From Oscillospiraceae bacterium (GTDB lineage: Bacteria > Bacillota > Clostridia > Oscillospirales > Oscillospiraceae), in assembly GCA_020025295.1 (NCBI GenBank), contig JAHHSJ010000028.1, forward strand, positions 1-22,733: 22,733 nucleotides of DNA. The letters run 5' to 3'. This document shows positions 14,381-22,152 of this stretch, in pieces. Both the position numbers and the translations under genes were made by a program. Position 1 is the first letter of the stretch, and each line of letters begins with the position of its first letter. Under the pieces are notes generated by a model that ran no database searches, was not told the DNA's origin, and saw only the letters and a list, made by a program, of their open reading frames with translations.

Positions 14381-14407
14381 GGTTTGGAATCAGGCGTGCA
14401 GCCCAGA

Positions 14408-15190
14408 TCAGCCGAGCGCCACATCCAGAATCATCATGACCGTGAAGCCGACGGCAAAAAAGACGGTTCCGATGTCGGAGTGCTTTCCCTGAGACATTTC
14501 GGGAATGAGCTCCTCCACCACCACATAAATCATAGCGCCGGCAGCGAAGCTGAGGAAATAGGGGAGAGCCGGAATGATTAGGTCAGCGGCGAGAATGGTC
14601 AGAAGTGCGCCGATAGGCTCCACTACGCCGGACAGAACGCCGTAAACAAAGGACTTGCCCTTGCCCATGCCTTCTGAGCGGAGAGGCATGGAGATGATGG
14701 CGCCCTCGGGGAAATTCTGAATGGCAATGCCGATGGACAGAGCCAAAGCCGCCGCCAGAGAGATGCCCACATTGTCCGACAGGTATCCGGCAAAGACCAC
14801 GCCCACAGCCATGCCTTCCGGGATGTTGTGCAGCGTCACCGCAAGAACCAGCATCGTGGTGCGGTGGAGTTTGGTGTGGGGGCCCTCCGGCTGCTGTGCA
14901 TTTCGATGCAGATGGGGAATCAGGTGATCCAGCAAAAGCAAAAATAGAATGCCCAGCCAGAATCCTACCGCAGCCGGAACAAAGGACCATTTGCCCATGT
15001 TCTCCGCCTGTTCCAGTGCCGGGATCAGCAGACTCCAGATGGAAGCGGCCACCATGACACCGGCAGCAAAGCCGGACAAGGCCCGCTGGACCGAGAGTTT
15101 CAGGTCTTTTTTCATGAAAAAGACGCAGGCGGCACCGAGAGAGGTGCCCAAAAACGGAATCAAAATTCCGTACCAGGTATTCAGATTCAA
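14408..15190 (-). CDS. ZIP-family divalent metal transporter (ZupT-like)
   Basis: This 260-residue protein has eight hydrophobic segments and the two ZIP metal-site helices: HNIPEG (121-126) in helix IV and QNFPEG (158-163) in helix V. EPIGA (191-195) follows. The loop between helices III and IV is His-rich (HLHRN, PHTKLHR), as expected for this family. It would import zinc and possibly iron or manganese into the cytoplasm. The start is TTG at 15190 with AAGGAGG eight bases upstream; no in-frame ATG fits. It is monocistronic and preceded by a promoter whose start point is covered by a palindromic operator (15262-15277), which suggests metal-dependent repression. The same operator type precedes the methyltransferase locus at 1641. 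Confidence 0.92.
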   Translation of the reverse strand: MNLNTWYGILIPFLGTSLGAACVFFMKKDLKLSVQRALSGFAAGVMVAASIWSLLIPALEQAENMGKWSFVPAAVGFWLGILFLLLLDHLIPHLHRNAQQPEGPHTKLHRTTMLVLAVTLHNIPEGMAVGVVFAGYLSDNVGISLAAALALSIGIAIQNFPEGAIISMPLRSEGMGKGKSFVYGVLSGVVEPIGALLTILAADLIIPALPYFLSFAAGAMIYVVVEELIPEMSQGKHSDIGTVFFAVGFTVMMILDVALG

Positions 15191-15261
15191 ATGAAATCCC
15201 TCCTTTTAAACTGTTCTTGCAAACGACAAGACAAGGGTAAAAGCCCCTGTAAAGAATTGAA

Positions 15262-15309
15262 GTTAGTCAAGACTAACCATAGAATAGCACAATCCCTTCC
15301 GGTTTTCAA
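15262..15309 (-). promoter_or_regulatory. promoter with palindromic operator for the ZIP transporter
   Basis: On the minus strand: TTGAAA (15304-15309), 17 bases, then an extended -10 TGC-TATTCT (15281-15286). The perfect palindrome GTTAGTCAAGACTAAC (15262-15277) covers the expected start point. The architecture and much of the sequence are shared with 1641-1688. A DtxR/MntR-type metal repressor is a reasonable guess from the ZIP context, but the repressor gene is not in the window. Confidence 0.65.
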
Positions 15310-15347
15310 TCGTTATCTTTGGGAAGAAGAAAAAGAGACGCAACATC

Positions 15348-15386
15348 AAAAAACAGGCGCTGGAGCATACTCCGACGCCTGTTTTT
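15348..15386 (-). terminator. rho-independent terminator after the four-helix membrane protein gene
   Basis: AACAGGCG/CGCCTGTT with an additional GGAG/CTCC inner stem is bounded by A and T runs on both sides, so it can act in both directions. It lies 23 bases past the stop at 15409. Confidence 0.8.
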
Positions 15387-15408
15387 CAATATGTATGAGG
15401 ATGGAACA

Positions 15409-16074
15409 TCAATGCTTTCCCTGACTCAGCTTCGTAATCAGCTTGAGCAGGAAGAAATACAGGATGCCGCCTACACTGAGAAGCACAAAAACGGTGATGC
15501 TCAGCAAGGGGTGAACCACAAACCAGAGAAGTGCAGACACGGCCAGCACGAGGACATAGTAGATGGGCAGGAAGGTCTTGCTAAAACTCTTCGTGTTCTG
15601 TTCAGTAAAGGTTTGCTGAGCCACCTCGGCGAAGTCCTCTTTCATTTGACCGGATACCTCGGATACCACCTCTTTCAGCTCCTCCGGGGAGTTGATGGTC
15701 ACATCCTGTCCCTGAGCCTTCAGCGATTCCGCTACTTCGTCAATTTGCTTTTTGGAGATGAGAAAGCCGGCGATTGCCATACCCAGAAAGAACACGCCCA
15801 TAATTTTAAATGGGGTGAAGAAAAGTCCGATGCCGATCAAAAAGAAGATGCCGCAGCAGGTGTAAACAAATGGTTTGGTGACCTTCGGGTTGTTGGTGGA
15901 GCGGGATTTGGTGGTGCTGTACCCCATCCGGGCCTTGCCGAAGGTTTCTCCGGGAGCGGCCGCAGGCCGGAGCGTGCGCTCCGAAACGATGCCGTCCTCG
16001 GGAGTGGTGCGGATGGTTTCTTCGGTGACAAAACTGCCGTCAGTGTTGATGTGTGTAACTTTGTCTTTTTCCAT
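15409..16074 (-). CDS. membrane protein with two helical hairpins, function unknown
   Basis: The protein has 221 residues from the ATG at 16074; GGAG lies eight bases upstream, and an in-frame ATG at 16134 lacks such a site. A hydrophilic N-terminus of about 65 residues rich in Thr, Glu and Arg is followed by two membrane segments (69-88, 91-107). Next is an acidic, probably coiled-coil cytoplasmic stretch (110-165, with KQIDEVAESLKAQG and PEELKEVVSEVSGQMKED), then two more membrane segments (170-188, 190-211) and a short Lys-rich tail. The arrangement looks like a small signalling or scaffold-like membrane protein, but I do not recognise a family. It has its own promoter and terminator. Confidence 0.75.
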   Translation of the reverse strand: MEKDKVTHINTDGSFVTEETIRTTPEDGIVSERTLRPAAAPGETFGKARMGYSTTKSRSTNNPKVTKPFVYTCCGIFFLIGIGLFFTPFKIMGVFFLGMAIAGFLISKKQIDEVAESLKAQGQDVTINSPEELKEVVSEVSGQMKEDFAEVAQQTFTEQNTKSFSKTFLPIYYVLVLAVSALLWFVVHPLLSITVFVLLSVGGILYFFLLKLITKLSQGKH

Positions 16075-16215
16075 ATTTATCGCTCCGTTCTGTTGTGGCA
16101 TTGCAAGAGATAAAACCGGGGAAGTTTCGTTCAAAGGCTCCGTCCTTTCGGGAGGTGTGGAATCGGCAGACGATTCTGAGCGAATGAACTGGTTTTCATT
16201 GGGAGATATGAGCCT

Positions 16216-16244
16216 AGTTTATTTGCTGCGGCCTGTTTTGTAAA
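16216..16244 (-). promoter_or_regulatory. promoter for the four-helix membrane protein gene
   Basis: On the minus strand, TTTACA (16239-16244), 17 bases, then TAAACT (16216-16221). The leader to the ATG at 16074 would be about 135 bases. It contains one small hairpin (GAATCG/CGATTC near 16160-16176). Confidence 0.5.
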
Positions 16245-16330
16245 GAGTCAAAATGATTACAAAAAATCAGATGTCCCGGCTGACCTGTTTAGTCAATCTG
16301 TGACAGAACAAATTTTGTGTTCCGTTGGGG

Positions 16331-16381
16331 TTTACAAAATGGTCTACATGGTGTAGAATGATGGTAGACTACAAGATGTAG
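16331..16381 (+). promoter_or_regulatory. BlaI promoter with two BlaI-type operators
   Basis: TTTACA (16331-16336), 17 bases and TAGAAT (16354-16359) form the promoter. Two palindromes with the BlaI/MecI TACA-n-TGTA pattern are present: CTACATGGTGTAG (16344-16356) in the spacer and -10, and CTACAAGATGTAG (16369-16381) just past the start. Their centres are 25 bases apart. The arrangement is classic autorepression: BlaI dimers would block polymerase until removed. Confidence 0.8.
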
Positions 16382-16403
16382 ACCAAAAGAAAGGAGGGAA
16401 CCT

Positions 16404-16772
16404 ATGTTGGATTTGACGATGGGACCCATTGAGTCCCGATTTGCGGATATGATTTGGGAGAATGAACCCATCACCACGGCGGAACTGGTGAAGCGGGGAG
16501 AAGCAGAACTGAACTGGAAGAAAAGCACCACCTATACCGTGCTGAAGCGGCTTTGCGGCAAGGGGATTTTCCAGAATCAGCAGGGAACAGTGACCTCGCT
16601 GCTCTCCCGGGCGGAGTTCTATTCCGCTCAGAGCCAGCGGTTTGTGGAGGAAACCTTCCGTGGCTCGCTGCCTGCTTTTTTGGCTGCATTTACCTCTCGG
16701 AAGGGATTAAGTCAGGAAGAGGTAGACTGCCTCCGCCGTATGGTGGACGAGTATGAGGAGGGAAGCAAATGA
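16404..16772 (+). CDS. blaI: BlaI/MecI-family transcriptional repressor
   Basis: This 122-residue winged-helix repressor has the family layout: an N-terminal helix with IESRFADMIWENEPITTAEL, the recognition region WKKSTTYTVLKRLCGKG (38-54), a wing around QQGTVTSLLS, and a C-terminal dimerisation helix. In the known systems, BlaI is cleaved or released when the partner membrane protease (BlaR1/MecR1 type) senses a cell-wall signal such as a beta-lactam. AAAGGAGG lies seven bases before the ATG. Its stop overlaps the start of the M56 gene (ATGA), so the two are translationally coupled. Two operators in its own promoter indicate autoregulation. No beta-lactamase gene is adjacent, so the wider regulon is unknown. 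Confidence 0.92.
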   Translation: MLDLTMGPIESRFADMIWENEPITTAELVKRGEAELNWKKSTTYTVLKRLCGKGIFQNQQGTVTSLLSRAEFYSAQSQRFVEETFRGSLPAFLAAFTSRKGLSQEEVDCLRRMVDEYEEGSK

Positions 16773-18445
16773 ACGCCCTGTTTCTTCAAGTGCTGAATCT
16801 GAGTCTTGCCGCAGGCTGGATGGTGCTGGCAGTGCTGCTGCTTCGTGTCCTGCTGAAAAAAGCACCCAAGTGGGTGAGAGGCGTGCTTTGGGGTCTGGTG
16901 GCGCTGCGTCTGGTGCTTCCGTTCTCGTTGGAGAGCCGGTGGAGCCTGTTGCCCAGTGGAGAAACCATTCCCCGGGAAATGCTGCATATGCCCACTCCGG
17001 AAATCCAGGGCGGCGTGACCGTGGTGAACCAGACGGTGGACCCTGCACTGGCCCAGACCGTGTCCGCGGTTGGTGAGGGCGGAAGCGGCCTTTTGCGGAA
17101 TGTCACTTCCGTCGCCTCAGTGATTTGGCTGGTGGGCGTGGCGGCCATGCTGATTTACGCACTGGTGAGCTATCTTCGTGTCCGCCGAACGGTACAGGAA
17201 GGCGTGCCTTTGGGTGAAGCGGTCTGACTCTGCGACAAAGTGGAAACGCCCTTCCTTCTAGGTATCGCAAAACCTAAAATCTACCTTCCATCTACCATGG
17301 CAGAAGGGGATATGCCCTATGTGCTGGCCCATGAAAAAGCGCACCTCAAGCGAAAAGACCATATCTGGAAACCCTTTGGTTTTATGCTTCTGTCGGTTTA
17401 TTGGTTCCATCCGCTGTTGTGGGTGGCCTATTGGCTGATGTGCAAGGATATCGAGCTGGCCTGCGACGAAAAGGTGATTCGGGAACTGGGCGAGGAAAGC
17501 AAAAAGCCCTATTCCCACGCCCTCATCAACTGCAGCGCACCGAGAAAGCTAGCCGCCGCCTGTCCGCTTGCCTTTGGAGAAGTGGGAGTCAAAGAGCGGG
17601 TGAAAAGTGTGCTGAGTTATAAAAAGCCGGCCTTCTGGGTGATTGTGATAGCAGTTGCAGCCTGCGTGATCGCAGCGGTGTGTTTTCTCACCAAACCCGT
17701 GTCTGCGCAGCTGCCGGAAGGAATGGAACCGTTTCTGGATGAGGTCATCGCCGAGCATCATCGGTCTCCACAGACCACAGGCTATCCCTGCATGGATTAT
17801 GAGATTTTGCGGGTAGAGGAGCAAAGAGATACCGTCACGATTTATGCGTGGGTGCTGTATGAGGAGTACAGCAGCGACGGAGCGGAGCTGCATCTGGAAA
17901 TCGGTGCCCATACGCCGACGGTGATCACAGCACAGAAGAACGGCGACCGGCAGTATCGCTTGGTTGAATATTGGACGCCGAGGGATGGCAGCTACTATTC
18001 CAAGGACATCCGGGCAAAGTTCCCCGTCCGGCTGTGGATACAGGCGATGGACAGTGAAAAGTGGATTGACGGTCAGAAGGAGCGAAATCAGGCCAAAGCA
18101 CGGGCGCACTTTGATACCCAGCCCAGATGGGAAGGGACAGGACTCGCTTATTTCGCCTACAATATGTCGCTTCTTACCCTCAATCCGGAAAAACGGGAAT
18201 TCATGTTTGCCTATTCTCCGTTAAGCAGTTATATTGCTGCCGGAAGCTATGAGGAACAAGGGGATCTGCTGGTGCTCTGTGACGAGGATGCTAGGAACAT
18301 CTATACCTTCCGTACGGATGGAGAGCAGCTGGTGTTCATGGCAGAAGAATCGTCAGAGATGCCTTGGTATAGGCACGAAAGCGGTCCCTGTGTGCCGGAT
18401 GGCGCTGTGTTTGAGAAAGCCGAACAACGAAATACCGAAAGCTGA
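16769..18445 (+). pseudogene. M56 (BlaR1/MecR1-type) sensor peptidase interrupted by one in-frame TGA
   Basis: Read through one TGA at 17225-17227, the frame encodes about 558 residues with the full plan of clostridial M56 membrane peptidases. It begins with two N-terminal membrane segments (about 8-28, 36-51) and a third near 115-135. The zinc-protease motif HEKAH follows at 188-192 with RKDH, then WFHPLLW, IELACDE and a fourth membrane segment near 285-303. A large extracellular C-terminal sensor ends it. The stop falls between GEAV and LCDKVETPFLLG, which are contiguous in normal family members, and both parts are in the same frame, so a single nonsense mutation is the simplest reading. 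No restart with a good ribosome site follows: the next start-like codon is GTG at 17240. If real, BlaI would lack its inactivator. A sequencing error is the alternative. Confidence 0.8.
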
Positions 18446-18452
18446 CCATAGA

Positions 18453-18488
18453 AAAGCAGCAGCATCCGAATTTGGATGCTGCTGCTTT
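18453..18488. terminator. bidirectional terminator between convergent genes
   Basis: AAAGCAGCAGCATCC (18453-18467) and GGATGCTGCTGCTTT (18474-18488) form a perfect 15-bp stem with a six-base loop. It lies between the M56 frame and the MATE gene and is followed on the plus strand by TAGTTTTC. Confidence 0.8.
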
Positions 18489-18501
18489 AGTTTTCTGTAC
18501 C

Positions 18502-19839
18502 TTACACGAGGGAAGCAGATTCGGCTTCTCGACGGCAGAAGTTTACATAAAAGATAATTCCGACGAGGGATGTGATGGTTTCGGTCACCGGGAAGGTGAG
18601 CCAGAAGGCGGAAAGGCCAATCTGAGCGAAGAGGTAGCCCAGCGGCACAAAGAGGAGGATGGTGCGAACCACTGTCAGAAAGCTGCTTTTGAATGCATGA
18701 CCCACGGCTTGGAAAAAGACCGGATAGGTGAGGGAGGTCACCGCAGGGATAAAACTGAGTCCAATCCAGCGGAAGCCCACAATGCCGATGTCGATAACCG
18801 TCTGGTCGTTGGTAAACACATCCAGCATGGGTCCGGGAATCAGCACGAAGCAGAGGGTACCCAGTGCCATCAGCGTGATGCCCACCCACAGAGCAGTGTT
18901 CAGCGTCTTTTTGCAGCGAGCGATTTTCCGGGCGGCGTAGTTGTAGCTGATCATCGGAACGATGCAGGTGTGGAGCGCACCCATGGGGATGAAGAAGAAG
19001 GCCTGCCACTTGTAATAAAGGCCCAGTGCAGTAACGGCGGCATCTGAAAACTGGGAGAGAATCAGGTTCAGCCCCAGAATGTAAACCGTGAAGGCCGACT
19101 GCATGATGATACTGGGAGTGCCCAGCTTGTAGATGGTTTTCAGTTCGCCGGTATACTGGCAGACCGGGGGAGATTTCCGGAAGCCCTTGGGCATCACGAT
19201 CAGTGCCGCTACAATCTGACCGGACACGGTGGCGATGGCGGCGCCGGAAATGCCCAGTTCCGGCGCACCGAACAGACCGAAAATAAGAATGGGGTCCAGA
19301 ATGATGTTGGTGGCAGCACCGGCAATCTGAGCAATGGTGGGGGTTTTCATGTCACCGTTGGCTTGCAGCACCTTAGACCACATGCTTTCTGCAAACAGAC
19401 CGATGCTGAACACGCATACAATGCGGCCATAGTGTACCACATCCTGAATGACCTCCGGAGAGGTGGTGGACATGGCAGCGTAGGCGGGCAGCAGGAAGTA
19501 GCAGACAATGGCAAAGAAGAGCCAGAGAAACAAGGCCAGCGGAGCGGACATACCGGCAGCGTCCTCAGACTCTTTTTTCAGATTGACGCCCATACGGTGA
19601 GCCATGCAGGTGTTGATGCCCACGCCGGTGCCAACGCCGAAGGCGATCATCAGCAGCTGTATGGGAAAGATAATGGAAAGGGCGGTCAGGCCGGTGCCGG
19701 AGTAGTTTCCGATGAAGAAGCTGTCCACGATGTTATACAGGGCCTGAATGAGTTGGGCCAGCATAACCGGCGGAGCCATTTTCAGTAAGACTCTGCCGAT
19801 GTGTTCCGTGTCAAAAAGATTGGTTTCCGTCTGAGTCAT
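18502..19839 (-). CDS. MATE-family efflux transporter
   Basis: This 445-residue protein has about twelve hydrophobic segments. The N-terminal family signature is clear: GRVLLKMAPPVMLAQLIQAL, then NIVDSFFIGNYSGTGLTALS, and the repeated half GTPSIIMQSAFTVYILGLN near residue 240. It would export organic cations, drugs or metabolites in exchange for sodium or protons. The ATG at 19839 is chosen because TGAGGCG lies about eight bases before it; an ATG five codons earlier and longer starts lack a site. It has its own perfect-consensus promoter, with a candidate operator in the leader, suggesting tight regulation of a strong promoter. The substrate is unknown. Confidence 0.9.
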   Translation of the reverse strand: MTQTETNLFDTEHIGRVLLKMAPPVMLAQLIQALYNIVDSFFIGNYSGTGLTALSIIFPIQLLMIAFGVGTGVGINTCMAHRMGVNLKKESEDAAGMSAPLALFLWLFFAIVCYFLLPAYAAMSTTSPEVIQDVVHYGRIVCVFSIGLFAESMWSKVLQANGDMKTPTIAQIAGAATNIILDPILIFGLFGAPELGISGAAIATVSGQIVAALIVMPKGFRKSPPVCQYTGELKTIYKLGTPSIIMQSAFTVYILGLNLILSQFSDAAVTALGLYYKWQAFFFIPMGALHTCIVPMISYNYAARKIARCKKTLNTALWVGITLMALGTLCFVLIPGPMLDVFTNDQTVIDIGIVGFRWIGLSFIPAVTSLTYPVFFQAVGHAFKSSFLTVVRTILLFVPLGYLFAQIGLSAFWLTFPVTETITSLVGIIFYVNFCRREAESASLV

Positions 19840-19851
19840 ACGAGTTCGCCT

Positions 19852-19919
19852 CATTAAGTAGTTTTGAATACTAAAAATGCGCTTAAATAAATTATAGATT
19901 TGGGGCTGAGTTCTGTCAA
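19852..19919 (-). promoter_or_regulatory. consensus promoter and candidate operator for the MATE gene
   Basis: On the minus strand, TTGACA (19914-19919), 17 bases and TATAAT (19891-19896) match consensus exactly. Between the expected start (about 19884) and the ribosome binding site lies an imperfect palindrome, TTTAGTA…TACTTAA, at about 19854-19875. It could bind a MarR- or TetR-type repressor. Confidence 0.65.
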
Positions 19920-20073
19920 TTGAAGAAGGAGAAAATAAAGGAGAAATGGAAGAGAACTTTTCGAAAGTTCCGAGGATAAAATGGGAAGAGCGGCTTGTGA
20001 ACCGAAAAACAGACAAAAAGCGGGAAAAATTTTTCAAAAGGGGGTTGGTGTCCTTCCTTTTTTGCTTTTTGTG

Positions 20074-20082
20074 TGTTAGAAT
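20074..20082 (+). promoter_or_regulatory. extended -10 promoter for the DUF1846 gene
   Basis: TGT-TAGAAT is an extended -10 element located 39 bases before the ATG at 20121. The -35 region is T-rich and weak. Confidence 0.5.
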
Positions 20083-20120
20083 ATCTAGCTGTGATGAAAA
20101 AGCTCGGAGGGATGAGTATC

Positions 20121-21605
20121 ATGGGTGCCATTGGTTTTGATAACGACAAATATCTGGCGATGCAGTCGGAGCAGATTCGCAAACGAATTGACCAGTTCGG
20201 CGGCAAGCTGTATCTGGAATTCGGCGGCAAGCTGTTTGACGACTATCATGCGTCTCGTGTGCTGCCTGGTTTTGCCCCGGACAGCAAAATGTGCATGCTT
20301 CAGCAGTTGAAGGATGATGTGGAGGTCGTTATCGTCATCAATGCGGCGGACATCGAGTCCAACAAAATCCGCGGTGACTACGGCATTACCTATGATGAGG
20401 ATGTGCTGCGTCTGATCGACACTTTCCGGGAGCTTGGCCTCTATGTGGGCAGCGTTGTGCTGACCCGTTATAATGGCCAGCCTGCGGCGGACGCCTTCCT
20501 GAAGCGTTTGACCAATCTGGGCATTAAGAATTATCGCCATTATCCCATTGCGGGCTATCCGTCCAATGTGGCGCATATCGTCAGTGAAGAGGGACTCGGC
20601 AAGAACGACTACATTGAAACCAGCCGTTCTCTGGTGGTCATCACCGCACCCGGTCCCGGCAGCGGCAAGATGGCAACCTGCCTGAGCCAGCTCTATCATG
20701 ACCATAATCGTGGTGTGAAGGCAGGCTACGCCAAGTTTGAAACCTTCCCCATTTGGAATCTGCCTTTGAAGCACCCGGTCAATCTGGCCTATGAGGCCGC
20801 CACAGCCGACTTGAACGATGTGGACATGATCGACCCCTTCCATCTGGCTGCTTACGGCGAGACTGCCATCAACTATAACCGGGATGTGGAAATTTTCCCG
20901 GTGCTGAGCGCAATTTTCCAGTGCATTCAGGGCAGCTGCCCCTACCAGTCCCCCACGGATATGGGCGTCAATATGGCGGGCAACTGCATCATTGACGATG
21001 ATATCTGCTGTGAAGCTAGCCGCAACGAGATTCTGCGCCGCTATTTTGCTGCCTGTGTGGACCTCTATAAGGGTACTGGCGATGAAAGTCAGGTGCAGAA
21101 GCTGGACCTGCTGATGAATCAGGCCGGTGTTTCTCCGGAAAGCTCTCCTGTGGTTATGGCCGCCAGAAAGAAAGCGGCAGAAACAGGCTCTCCTGCCGGT
21201 GCATTGCTGCTGCCGGACGGCAGCGTGGTGACCGGAAAGACCTCCGAAACGCTGGGTGCTGCTTCGGCTCTGATTTTGAATGCCCTGAAGGCCTTGGGCG
21301 GCATCGACGATCAGTTCGACCTGATTTCTGCCCATGTTCTGGAGCCTATCTGCCAGCTCAAGACCCAGCACCTCAGACATCATAACCCCAGACTGCATCC
21401 CGACGAGGTGCTGCTTGCTCTCGCAATTTCCGCCCTGACCAACCCCATGGCGGCTTTGGCTCAGGATCAGCTGGACAAGCTGCGCGGCAGCGATGCCCAC
21501 TTCTCCGTCATCATCAATGAGGAGGATGAGAACCTGCTCCGCCGTCTGAATATCAATGTCAGCTGCGAACCTCATTACGAGAATAAGCGCCTGTTCCACA
21601 AGTAA
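20121..21605 (+). CDS. DUF1846 domain-containing protein
   Basis: The protein has 494 residues, the usual length for this family of cytoplasmic proteins common in Firmicutes, whose function is not established to my knowledge. The N-terminus GAIGFDNDKYLAMQSEQI and the tract VITAPGPGSGKMATCLSQLYH (a P-loop-like GPGSGK) are the blocks I use to recognise it. The acidic-aromatic stretch FETFPIWNLPLKHPVNLAYE follows. The ATG at 20121 is preferred because GGAGG lies ten bases upstream. An in-frame ATG at 20112 sits almost on top of that site. It is monocistronic and ends at a strong terminator. The GxGSGK loop suggests nucleotide binding, which is an inference. Confidence 0.88.
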   Translation: MGAIGFDNDKYLAMQSEQIRKRIDQFGGKLYLEFGGKLFDDYHASRVLPGFAPDSKMCMLQQLKDDVEVVIVINAADIESNKIRGDYGITYDEDVLRLIDTFRELGLYVGSVVLTRYNGQPAADAFLKRLTNLGIKNYRHYPIAGYPSNVAHIVSEEGLGKNDYIETSRSLVVITAPGPGSGKMATCLSQLYHDHNRGVKAGYAKFETFPIWNLPLKHPVNLAYEAATADLNDVDMIDPFHLAAYGETAINYNRDVEIFPVLSAIFQCIQGSCPYQSPTDMGVNMAGNCIIDDDICCEASRNEILRRYFAACVDLYKGTGDESQVQKLDLLMNQAGVSPESSPVVMAARKKAAETGSPAGALLLPDGSVVTGKTSETLGAASALILNALKALGGIDDQFDLISAHVLEPICQLKTQHLRHHNPRLHPDEVLLALAISALTNPMAALAQDQLDKLRGSDAHFSVIINEEDENLLRRLNINVSCEPHYENKRLFHK

Positions 21606-21626
21606 GAGTTTAAGTGTATATAAGTA

Positions 21627-21671
21627 ATCCCGTTTGGATCACAGTGATGTGATCCAAACGGGATTTTTTTG
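21627..21671 (+). terminator. rho-independent terminator after the DUF1846 gene
   Basis: AATCCCGTTTGGATCACA and its exact complement form an 18-bp stem with a GTGA loop, followed by TTTTTTT. It also lies about 20 bases past the end of the convergent ybaK gene and may serve both. Confidence 0.9.
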
Positions 21672-21690
21672 TGAAAAAGAGAGTGCCGTT

Positions 21691-22152
21691 TTATTTTGTA
21701 ATGTACTCCAGCTTGGCGGATACCATTTGAATCAGGTCTGTCGGAGCTAATTCCATCAGCATACCTACATGACCGGCGGAAACGAGGATGGTTTTCCACT
21801 GCTCTGCGCTGGCATCCAGTACGGTAGGGAACTGCTTTTTCATACCAACCGGAGAGCATCCGCCGTGGACATATCCGGTCAGTGGAAGAAGATCCTTCTG
21901 CTTGAGCATTTCGATTCGCTTCACACCGGCCGCTTTTGCCGCCTTTTTGAGATCCAGCTCCTCACTGGTGGGAATGCAGAACACAAAATGTCCGCCTGCG
22001 GTGTCGGTGGTCACCAGCGTTTTGAAAATCATGGCAGGAGGAAGGCCGAGATAATCGGCTGCTTTCTGTCCGTTCAGCGGAAAGTCTCTTAATTCGTACC
22101 GAATCTTCTGCCGCTCCAGCATCCGCATGGCGTTGGTCTTTGCCTGCTTCAT
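21691..22152 (-). CDS. ybaK: Cys-tRNA(Pro) deacylase, YbaK/EbsC family
   Basis: This 153-residue editing enzyme would hydrolyse Cys-tRNA(Pro) made in error by prolyl-tRNA synthetase. The family landmarks are present: KTNAMRMLERQKIRYE at the N-terminus, the catalytic lysine in MIFKTLV (Lys44), the GYVHGGCSPVGMKK block (93-106) and VSAGHVGMLMELAPTDL near the end. Its ATG overlaps the stop of the upstream UvrA-family gene (ATGA), with AGGAGG eight bases before it, so the two are cotranscribed and translationally coupled. I see no functional link between DNA repair or drug resistance and tRNA editing; the pairing may simply be a compact operon. Confidence 0.92.
   Translation of the reverse strand: MKQAKTNAMRMLERQKIRYELRDFPLNGQKAADYLGLPPAMIFKTLVTTDTAGGHFVFCIPTSEELDLKKAAKAAGVKRIEMLKQKDLLPLTGYVHGGCSPVGMKKQFPTVLDASAEQWKTILVSAGHVGMLMELAPTDLIQMVSAKLEYITK

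Noticed and set aside
16289..16531. Minus-strand frame across the BlaI promoter
   Set aside because: It overlaps the promoter, operators and BlaI start; chance frame.
16769..18445. TGA read as selenocysteine or tryptophan
   Set aside because: Other genes here (ybaK overlap, blaI) use TGA as a normal stop, there is no tryptophan-code indication, and no recoding hairpin was recognised after the TGA.
20085..21599. 504-codon minus-strand frame opposite the DUF1846 gene
   Set aside because: Antisense shadow with no start signal; the plus-strand frame has promoter, ribosome site, terminator and family features.
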